A stretch of 5,639 nucleotides of DNA from an uncultured Clostridia bacterium (GTDB lineage Bacteria > Bacillota > Clostridia > Oscillospirales > Butyricicoccaceae): contig CAJUSB010000167.1 of NCBI GenBank assembly GCA_910589115.1, positions 1 to 5,639 of the forward strand. The letters run 5' to 3'. Every line of letters begins with the position of its first letter. The first letter of the stretch is position 1. Below, in pieces: positions 1-4,675 of the stretch. The notes under the pieces were generated by a model, which worked only from the letters and a program-made list of their open reading frames with translations, had not been told where the DNA came from and ran no database searches. The position numbers and the translations under genes were made by a program.

Positions 1-31
1 CATTCCACCTACTCTTCATCTTGTAAATAAG

Positions 32-78
32 AAGGGCTGTCTCTTATGATTTATATGAAATCATAAGAGACAGCCCTT
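32..78 (-). terminator. Perfect 21-bp inverted repeat, probable terminator of the fMet tRNA
   Basis: Bases 32-52 are the exact reverse complement of 58-78, with a 5-base loop (atatg). Read leftwards, the hairpin follows the tRNA 3' end by only 5 bases and is followed by a T-rich run (cttcttattt), as expected of an intrinsic terminator. Read rightwards it is followed by only four Ts, so it could also act weakly on plus-strand transcription. A 21-bp perfect stem with an AT-rich upper half is longer than most tRNA terminators. Its ctgtctcttat segment resembles the ends of some IS4-family elements, so a remnant or solo repeat of mobile origin is an alternative. Confidence 0.65.
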
Positions 79-83
79 TTCAA

Positions 84-159
<76 letters not shown>

Positions 160-179
160 GTGTTCTTCCTTGCTTAATT

Positions 180-208
180 ATAATACCATACCCACGAATA
201 GAAGTCAA
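180..208 (-). promoter_or_regulatory. Sigma-A promoter of the fMet tRNA, with UP-like A/T tract
   Basis: On the minus strand the -35 box TTGACT (203-208) and the -10 box TATTAT (180-185) are separated by exactly 17 bases. A TGG immediately before the -10 box makes an extended -10. An A/T-only run at about 211-229 lies just upstream of the -35 and could act as an UP element, as is common for stable-RNA promoters. Transcription should begin around 173, leaving a short leader before the mature 5' end at 159. Confidence 0.85.
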
Positions 209-283
209 GTATTATTTTAAAAAATTTTTACTGATACGATACCAATGGAATCTCCCCATTCAAATAGAGACGAAAAACAAATC

Positions 284-315
284 AAAAATCCGCCTCAGCC
301 AATCGGCCAGGGCGG
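284..315 (-). terminator. Intrinsic terminator of the 42-codon ORF unit
   Basis: On the minus strand CCGCC (311-315) pairs with GGCGG (290-294). An inner GGCC/GGCT pairing closes a GATT loop, with small internal mismatches. The stem is followed by ATTTTTGATTTGTTTTT. It lies about 33 bases beyond the stop codon of the small ORF and upstream of the tRNA promoter, so it separates the two minus-strand units. Confidence 0.75.
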
Positions 316-347
316 GTCCATTCCTAAAACCTCTTCAAATAATTGTT

Positions 348-476
348 TCAGCGCTCATTCAGAATCTCCGCACACCGCTTCACATCATCATAGCGGACTG
401 CCGCCGGGCTGAATGCAGACAGACTCAGGCAGCTGACTGCGCAAAAACGTTCAAAATAAGAATACTTGCTTTTCAT
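348..476 (-). CDS. Small protein of 42 residues, unknown function
   Basis: This ATG-to-TGA ORF encodes 42 residues. I do not recognise it. Coding is supported by signals rather than homology: a 7-base Shine-Dalgarno match GGAGGTG (485-491) sits 8 bases from the ATG, a consensus promoter lies at 545-572, and an intrinsic terminator follows at 284-315. The protein starts MKSKYSYFERF, has a small-residue, mildly hydrophobic centre with two Cys (residues 12 and 16), and ends in a charged, helix-prone tail that has a third Cys (residue 35) and finishes AEILNER. The centre is too short and polar for a confident membrane helix or signal peptide. An overlapping ORF in another frame (451-585) is the main rival. 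The transcript could also be a regulatory RNA whose ORF is incidental. Confidence 0.55.
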   Translation of the reverse strand: MKSKYSYFERFCAVSCLSLSAFSPAAVRYDDVKRCAEILNER

Positions 477-484
477 AATAAAAA

Positions 485-520
485 CACCTCCAAGATTTGG
501 GGACGCTTACCGCATCCAAA
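485..520 (-). promoter_or_regulatory. Structured 5' UTR and ribosome binding site of the small ORF
   Basis: In the minus-strand transcript, bases 520 to 496 form a stem: TTTGG pairs with CCAAA, and ATGC/GCGT is stacked above it with a GGTAA loop and a two-base bulge. Immediately after, CCAAATCTTGG (500 to 490) can form a small competing hairpin, CCAA/TTGG, that takes up the first two bases of the Shine-Dalgarno GGAGGTG (485-491). The two foldings share the CCAAA segment and exclude each other, which is the geometry of a translational switch. The second hairpin has only 4 bp, so a regulatory role is speculative; the ribosome binding site itself is clear. Confidence 0.45.
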
Positions 521-544
521 CTGTTTTGTTTCTTAACATACTTT

Positions 545-572
545 ATTATACGCTTATCCTGACAAAAATCAA
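545..572 (-). promoter_or_regulatory. Consensus sigma-A promoter for the small ORF
   Basis: On the minus strand TTGATT (567-572) is followed after 16 bases by a perfect TATAAT (545-550). Transcription should start near 538, giving a 5' UTR of about 60 bases before the ATG at 476. Confidence 0.75.
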
Positions 573-674
573 TTCTCATTTTCATGAATCCTGCTAATAA
601 TAAAAAGATTGTTTTGGTTATTATGTACATTTTATGCTGTATTGTTTTATGCAATATGCCATCTTCGTCCCGCC
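573..674. other. AT-rich intergenic stretch with no supported gene
   Basis: Between the small-ORF promoter and the GC-rich repeat I find no convincing gene. The only structure is the direct repeat TTTTATGC at 630-637 and 645-652 (15-base period), the second copy lying within a short ATTG/CAAT dyad. Base composition changes sharply from AT-rich to GC-rich at about 665-670, marking the repeat edge. Reading frames crossing this stretch and the repeat look like chance. Confidence 0.5.
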
Positions 675-799
675 CGCAGGCGATATATACGATGCAGCGC
701 ATCGTGGGTGTCCAGAGGGGCGGGCGCGCCCCTTTGGTGCTCGCTGCATAGGCGCGGGAGTCCAGAGGGCAGAGCCCTCTGGCGCCGTCTGCGGAGGAC
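675..799 (+). repeat. GC-rich hairpin repeat, left copy, composite of two related units
   Basis: It starts with CGCAGGCGAT and ends with GTCTGCGGAGGAC; both ends recur in the right-hand copy, which lies on the opposite strand. Three hairpins lie inside: CGATGC-AGC-GCATCG (690-704), an 11-bp stem at 712-722/727-737, and a perfect 9-bp stem CCAGAGGGC-AGA-GCCCTCTGG (762-782). The second and third belong to related units: both begin with GTCCAGAGGG, and their tails match at about 11 of 16 positions. Bases 756-799 match 5581-5625 (reverse complement) almost exactly. The element lies 15 bases past the stop codon of the SMC-like gene. There is no T run, so it is not a standard intrinsic terminator; a REP-like dispersed intergenic repeat is the best description. 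Confidence 0.8.
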
Positions 800-814
800 A
801 TCCAAACATCCGAT

Positions 815-2845
815 TCAGTTATTTACCAGCAGGATCACCTGCCGGTGCCCGGCCAGCTCATGCAGCACGGCCTCCCCCCGTGCCACCCGATCACTGTCAA
901 ACGTAATAAACGGATCATCCAAAATCAGCGGTATCGGCTCGTCAGCAGGAAGCGTTTCACAAACGGCCAGCCGGAATGCCAGGTACATCTGATCCCGCAT
1001 TCCCGATGACAGCTGAAGCGCCCCCAAAAGCCGGCCATCCTCTCCCGCTGCCCGCGGCGTCAGCCCATCATCCAGCTGGACTTCACTCAGTTCCCCGCCA
1101 GTCATTACCTCCAAATACTCCGTCGCCAGACGCGCAATCGTCGGCGATAACCGCGCACTTAAAGCAGCCTGCTCCTCACGCACGACCCGCAGTGCCGTCT
1201 GCACATCCTCTCCGCGTGCCCGTGCACGTTCGATTTCTGTTTGCAGGCGCACCCGCTCCCGCGTCAGCGCCTGCCGGTTGCCAAGCGACTGCATCCGCCC
1301 CTGTAAACGCGCTACATTTTGCAGGCCGATTTGCTGCTGCTTCTGTGCCGCTCGAAGCGCACCACGCTTCTCCTCCAACCGAATCCGGCTTTCCTCATTC
1401 ACTGAATCCCCAGGGATCACCTTCTGTATCTGATAAAGAATATCATGCAAGCGGTCCTGCTCCCGGCGAAGCGCCTGTAAATCACTCCGCTTGTCACGCA
1501 CAACATCTGCCGCTTCCTCTATCGTCTGTACTGGCTGTATTTCTCCCGCTGCCCGAAGCAAGCCTTCATATGCCTCCCGCAATACGGTAGCAGCCATCTG
1601 CTGCTGCTGCTCCAATTCTTCTAAATGCGCCCGCAGCGCTTCCCGCTCCCCATCGAAATCATCCTCTTCTTCCCGCTGCGGCACACTGCCTAAAAACGCA
1701 AAGAAAATAGATGCAATCGCACAAGCCGAAAGAATATACGGAATCTTATCCGAAAGCGCCCCGCCCCAGTCGGTATGGAAAATCGCAGAACCCGCCGCAG
1801 CAACCGCCAGCAGCAGCCCGACGACAATCAGCACCCAACTGATACGCGGACGTTGCCGCCTGTTATTCTCAATCTCCGCCTCATGCTCACTGCGGTCAAG
1901 TGCCACCAGCTGCTGCCGCGCCTCCATAATTGCAGGCGGAAGCACCTCCCGCTTTTCACGCTCAAGCCGCACCGCACCCTCATAGCTGAACAATGCATCA
2001 CTCGCCTGCTGTATTACGACATCCGCAGGCAGCGCATCACGCAAGGTTTTGATACGCCGCTCACTCTCCCGCCGCAGTATCGTCAAACGATTCTGTTCAT
2101 CCGCTTTTTCCCCTGCGTTCTGCCGGTACTCCTCCTCATATATCGCCTCTAACCGCGCAACTTCCTCCGCGATATGGCTGTTTTCCTCCTCGAGTGCTGC
2201 AAGATCCCTCTCAATATTCGCAGCATCCTCCAGCAGCCCTTCTATGCGTTCCAGCTCGGCCCGCAGCTTTGGCACCACCCCATGTCCATTGCCTGAATCA
2301 AAATCCAGCCGCCACCGTTCCAGCCGCCTGACCGCTGCCGCACCACGGGCGGAAGTATCCCCCGACTGCGCCAGCGAAACGATCATATCAGCCAGCTCCC
2401 CCGACGGCCGCATCATCTCCTCCCCATCTATAAACGCTGATGAACGGAAAACCTCTTCACTGATCCCCAGCAGCGTTTCCCCGCAATTTTTTGCAGTCAA
2501 AAAAGAACAGTCCTCGCCTGTATCCTCATAAAACGCTTCAAATTCCTGCATTGGCCCGCCCCGCCCCGTCATGCGCAGCAGGACAATATTACGTCCCTGA
2601 TATTCCAGTGTCAGGCGGCCGCCCATCGCCCGCCCGTCAAGCGGAACATACCGGTTTTTATCTGCAAGCACTACCGACGTATCCCGCTTACTGGTATTCA
2701 GCCCGTAAAGCATCACGCGGATAAACGCACAAAGCGTGCTTTTTCCCCAGCCGTTGGGCAGTGTACGGCGGCAAAATCCATCCTCAAAGGTGATTTTCTC
2801 ACCTGAAATGCAGCCAAAGTGCCCCTGTATTGATATCAATTTCAT
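815..2845 (-). CDS. SMC/Rad50-like (YhaN-type) ATPase with a membrane hairpin in the coiled coil
   Basis: This 676-residue protein has split ABC-type ATPase halves at its two ends. The N-terminal half carries a Walker A, PNGWGKST (30-37), in which the usual leading Gly is Leu. The C-terminal half carries the signature LSSGM (612-616), Walker B LILDDPF (640-646) and a D-loop-like FDSDR (649-653). Long charged heptad-like stretches at about 192-330 and 398-565 should form an antiparallel coiled coil. At the apex are two hydrophobic helices (about 336-356 and 370-388) instead of a Cys-x-x-Cys zinc hook or SMC hinge. Arg-rich residues before the first helix suggest both arms are cytoplasmic. The fold resembles Firmicutes YhaN-like ATPases, but it is shorter than B. 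subtilis YhaN (about 960 residues). The protein ends abruptly at VILLVNN, where relatives usually continue into a short switch-like segment. The start is fixed by the conserved first strand; its ribosome binding site is weak (GGGG 12 bases upstream). No SbcD/YhaO-like nuclease gene adjoins it. A role in DNA maintenance is inferred from the family only. Confidence 0.85.
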   Translation of the reverse strand: MKLISIQGHFGCISGEKITFEDGFCRRTLPNGWGKSTLCAFIRVMLYGLNTSKRDTSVVLADKNRYVPLDGRAMGGRLTLEYQGRNIVLLRMTGRGGPMQEFEAFYEDTGEDCSFLTAKNCGETLLGISEEVFRSSAFIDGEEMMRPSGELADMIVSLAQSGDTSARGAAAVRRLERWRLDFDSGNGHGVVPKLRAELERIEGLLEDAANIERDLAALEEENSHIAEEVARLEAIYEEEYRQNAGEKADEQNRLTILRRESERRIKTLRDALPADVVIQQASDALFSYEGAVRLEREKREVLPPAIMEARQQLVALDRSEHEAEIENNRRQRPRISWVLIVVGLLLAVAAAGSAIFHTDWGGALSDKIPYILSACAIASIFFAFLGSVPQREEEDDFDGEREALRAHLEELEQQQQMAATVLREAYEGLLRAAGEIQPVQTIEEAADVVRDKRSDLQALRREQDRLHDILYQIQKVIPGDSVNEESRIRLEEKRGALRAAQKQQQIGLQNVARLQGRMQSLGNRQALTRERVRLQTEIERARARGEDVQTALRVVREEQAALSARLSPTIARLATEYLEVMTGGELSEVQLDDGLTPRAAGEDGRLLGALQLSSGMRDQMYLAFRLAVCETLPADEPIPLILDDPFITFDSDRVARGEAVLHELAGHRQVILLVNN

Positions 2846-2851
2846 ACCGTT

Positions 2852-2884
2852 TCAAAACCCCATTTTCATGATCCGTAGCTTCAT
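2852..2884 (-). CDS. Possible 10-codon leader ORF before the SMC-like gene
   Basis: ATG at 2884 opens the frame MKLRIMKMGF, followed by TGA, which ends 6 bases before the start codon of the SMC-like gene. The predicted transcription start near 2887 would make this ORF almost leaderless. The main gene lacks a well-placed Shine-Dalgarno, so translation could be handed over from the leader stop to the main start. Its first three residues, MKL, match those of the downstream protein, so it may also be the relic of an older start region. With only ten codons, chance is a real alternative. Confidence 0.3.
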   Translation of the reverse strand: MKLRIMKMGF

Positions 2885-2893
2885 GTTAATTAT

Positions 2894-2922
2894 AGTATAC
2901 CATCATTCCCCACGCCCTGCAA
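2894..2922 (-). promoter_or_regulatory. Promoter of the SMC-like gene, with overlapping dyad
   Basis: On the minus strand TTGCAG (2917-2922) and TATACT (2894-2899) are 17 bases apart, and a TGG before the -10 box gives an extended -10. A small inverted repeat, GCCC-tgcaatc-GGGC (2914-2928), is centred on the -35 box and could be an operator. Transcription would begin near 2887, about 42 bases before the main start codon. Confidence 0.6.
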
Positions 2923-2966
2923 TCGGGCACCATGCAAAAAATTTTTTGGAATTGTGAAAAATTTTA

Positions 2967-2994
2967 TTGATTTTTTTGTTTACTGTGGTAAAAT
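2967..2994 (+). promoter_or_regulatory. Promoter of the ABC importer operon, with upstream phased A-tracts
   Basis: TTGATT (2967-2972) and TAAAAT (2989-2994) are 16 bases apart, and TGG directly before the -10 box gives an extended -10. Upstream lie AAAAAATTTTTT (2936-2947) and AAAAATTTT (2957-2965), with centres about 20 bases apart, or roughly two helical turns; these could bend the DNA or act as an UP element. A 7-bp dyad, GAGTGGC/GCCATTC (2999-3021, one G-T pair), lies at the expected transcription start and could be an operator or a 5' hairpin. Confidence 0.65.
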
Positions 2995-3064
2995 AGCAGA
3001 GTGGCCATTTGTAAGCCATTCACAAACCCTGAATCAGACAATTTTGAAAGGATTGAACCTGCAA

Positions 3065-3946
3065 ATGAAGAAAAAATTACTTGCGCTGCTGCTCGCGGCT
3101 ATGATGCTGCTCAGCCTGACAGCGTGCGGCGGCAATGACAACAAGACCGGTGCGGATGATCCGGCCGCGGACAACACAGCCAATACAAATACCCCGGCTG
3201 ACGCCACATCTGATACTCAAACCGATACCGACAGTGACGTCGCTTACATCAAAGACAAGGGAACGCTGGTCGTTGGTATCACAGACTTCGAGCCAATGGA
3301 TTACAAAAACGAATCTGGCGAATGGATCGGCTTTGACGCGGATATGGCAAGGGATTTTGCGGCATCGCTGGGTGTAGAGGCCGAATTCATCGAAATCACC
3401 TGGGACAACAAAATCATGGAGCTTAGCTCCAAGGCAATCGACTGCGTCTGGAACGGCATGACATTGACCGACGAGGTCAAGGACAGCATGGGCACCTCTG
3501 AACCCTACTGCATGAATGCACAGGTTGTCGTCCTTGCAGCGGACAAGATTGCCGATTATCAGACGACGGACAGCCTTTCCGGACTGAGCTTTGCGGTGGA
3601 ATCCGGCTCCGCAGGCAAAAGTGAAATTGAAAAGCTCGGCCTTGAATTCATTGAAATGGAATCCCAGGCTGCAGCGCTGATGGAAGTAGCCGCCGGTGCA
3701 TCGGACGCCTGCGTCATTGACTCCCTGATGGCGGGTGCAATGGTCGGTGAAGGCACCAGCTATCCGAACCTTGGCTGTGCGTTCATCCTCAATGAAGAAG
3801 AGGGCGAACAGTATGGCGTTGGCTTCCGCAAAGGCTCTGACCTTGTAGACGCATTCAACAGCTTCTGGAAGAGTGCCTATGACGACGGCACGGTATTGGG
3901 CACCGCAGAGATTTACGGCTTACAGGAAGCAATTATCGAAAAATAA
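3065..3946 (+). CDS. Lipoprotein solute-binding protein of a polar amino-acid type ABC importer
   Basis: This 293-residue protein binds the transported solute outside the membrane and delivers it to the permease encoded next. The N-terminus is a lipoprotein signal: a KKK charge cluster, a hydrophobic core and the lipobox LTAC with Cys21 as lipid anchor. A flexible Asp/Thr/Asn/Ala-rich linker (about 22-58) follows. The folded domain belongs to the bacterial extracellular solute-binding protein family 3, shown by GTLVVGITDFEPM (66-78), GFDADMARDFA (89-99), NGMTLT (130-135) and the second-lobe VESGSAGKSE (178-187). Where LAO/His-binding proteins have the carboxylate-binding Arg (T-x-x-R), this one has Val138 (TDEV), so the ligand may not be a standard amino acid or may be held differently. 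An Asp in ACVIDSLMAG (215-224) may serve as the ammonium-binding acid. I place the start at 3065 because the signal peptide begins there and AAAGGA (3047-3052) precedes it; extending to 2954 would put promoter sequence into the protein. First gene of a three-gene operon. Confidence 0.93.
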   Translation: MKKKLLALLLAAMMLLSLTACGGNDNKTGADDPAADNTANTNTPADATSDTQTDTDSDVAYIKDKGTLVVGITDFEPMDYKNESGEWIGFDADMARDFAASLGVEAEFIEITWDNKIMELSSKAIDCVWNGMTLTDEVKDSMGTSEPYCMNAQVVVLAADKIADYQTTDSLSGLSFAVESGSAGKSEIEKLGLEFIEMESQAAALMEVAAGASDACVIDSLMAGAMVGEGTSYPNLGCAFILNEEEGEQYGVGFRKGSDLVDAFNSFWKSAYDDGTVLGTAEIYGLQEAIIEK

Positions 3947-3960
3947 AGGAGTTCCCGGCA

Positions 3961-3989
3961 GGCAGAGGACGGTAAAGCGATCCTCTGCC
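3961..3989 (+). promoter_or_regulatory. Intercistronic hairpin between binding protein and permease genes
   Basis: GGCAGAGGA (3961-3969) pairs perfectly with TCCTCTGCC (3981-3989) around an 11-base loop, followed only by TTT. It is too weak in T residues to stop all transcription. Hairpins in this position in ABC importer operons are known to protect the upstream message or to cause partial termination, giving an excess of binding protein over membrane parts. I infer the same here. It lies 14 bases past the stop codon and 34 bases before the permease start. Confidence 0.6.
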
Positions 3990-4023
3990 TTTGGCCGATT
4001 TATCGGAAAGGTTAAAGGATATC

Positions 4024-4665
4024 ATGTTCTGGTCTGTCACTCTCTCCCTCTTACAGGGGCTTGGCAAGTCGTTCCAGCTGTTTGCGCTGACGCTGCTGTT
4101 TGCACTGCCGCTTGGGCTGGTTGTCAGCTTCGGCTCCATGTCGCGTTTTACCCCGCTGCGGCTTGTCACAAACCTCGTTGTATGGGTCATTCGCGGCACG
4201 CCCCTCATGCTCCAGCTGCTGGTTATTTTTTACGGCCCTGGCCTGCTGTGGAACGGCGACCTGCTGCCGCGTTTCACGGCGGCGCTTATCGGTTTTGTCA
4301 TCAATTACGCCTGCTATTTTTCAGAAATTTTCCGCGGCGGCATACAGTCCATCCCGCGCGGGCAGTACGAAGCGGGCCAAGTGCTCGGCATGACAAAAGC
4401 TCAGATTTTTTTCAAAGTTACGCTGTTGCAGGTAATCAAACGCGTCATCCCTCCGCTTGGAAATGAAACCATCACGCTGATTAAGGATACCGCACTGGCC
4501 CGCGTCATCTCCGTTTATGAGATCATCTGGAACGGGCAGGCGTACATCAAGAGTGCCGGTATTATCTGGCCGCTGTTTTATACGGCTGTCTTTTATCTGC
4601 TTTTTAACGGCATCCTGACTCTTCTGTTCGGATACATAGAACGCCGTCTGGATTACTTTAAGTAA
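4024..4665 (+). CDS. Polar amino-acid type ABC importer permease (HisM/GlnP family)
   Basis: This 213-residue integral membrane protein forms the channel of the importer, probably as a homodimer since only one permease gene is present. Hydrophobic segments lie at about 14-36, 50-72, 84-101 and 183-205. The family motif RGTPLMLQL is at 57-65. The cytoplasmic EAA coupling loop is at about 116-136 (EAGQVLGMTKAQ onwards), followed by GNETITLIKDTALA (146-159), which is typical of polar amino-acid permeases. I choose ATG 4024 because AAAGGAT lies just upstream and the N-terminus then has usual length. An in-frame TTG at 3991 would add 11 residues but has no Shine-Dalgarno and falls directly at the foot of the intercistronic hairpin. 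The stop codon overlaps the ribosome binding site of the ATPase gene, so translation of the two is probably coupled. Confidence 0.93.
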   Translation: MFWSVTLSLLQGLGKSFQLFALTLLFALPLGLVVSFGSMSRFTPLRLVTNLVVWVIRGTPLMLQLLVIFYGPGLLWNGDLLPRFTAALIGFVINYACYFSEIFRGGIQSIPRGQYEAGQVLGMTKAQIFFKVTLLQVIKRVIPPLGNETITLIKDTALARVISVYEIIWNGQAYIKSAGIIWPLFYTAVFYLLFNGILTLLFGYIERRLDYFK

Positions 4666-4675
4666 GGAGCATATT

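Noticed and set aside
37..47. Sequencing-adapter artefact, because ctgtctcttat matches the Tn5/Nextera end
   Set aside because: The match stops after 11 bases and the sequence continues as a perfect hairpin next to a tRNA, as a genuine genomic structure would.
451..585. Overlapping minus-strand frame starting MKMRIDFCQDKR as the real small gene
   Set aside because: It would place the perfect TATAAT promoter inside the coding region and lacks a strong Shine-Dalgarno. The frame starting at 476 has promoter, GGAGGTG and terminator in the right order. It remains a weaker alternative.
675..799. The GC-rich repeat as a CRISPR array or a standard terminator
   Set aside because: There are no regularly spaced identical repeats with unique spacers, and no T run follows the hairpins.
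609..992. Plus- and minus-strand ORFs crossing the GC-rich repeat
   Set aside because: They run through hairpin repeats and the antisense of the SMC-like gene, have no ribosome binding sites, and give low-complexity translations.
976..2957. Long plus-strand ORFs opposite the SMC-like gene
   Set aside because: They are Ser/Ala/Pro/Arg-rich antisense translations of a GC-rich coding gene; the minus-strand frame has all ATPase motifs.
2954..3064. Upstream extension of the solute-binding protein by 37 codons
   Set aside because: It would include the operon promoter, and the lipoprotein signal peptide starts exactly at the ATG at 3065.
3991..4023. TTG start for the permease
   Set aside because: No Shine-Dalgarno precedes it and it lies at the foot of a hairpin. 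ATG 4024 has AAAGGAT just upstream and gives a normal N-terminus.
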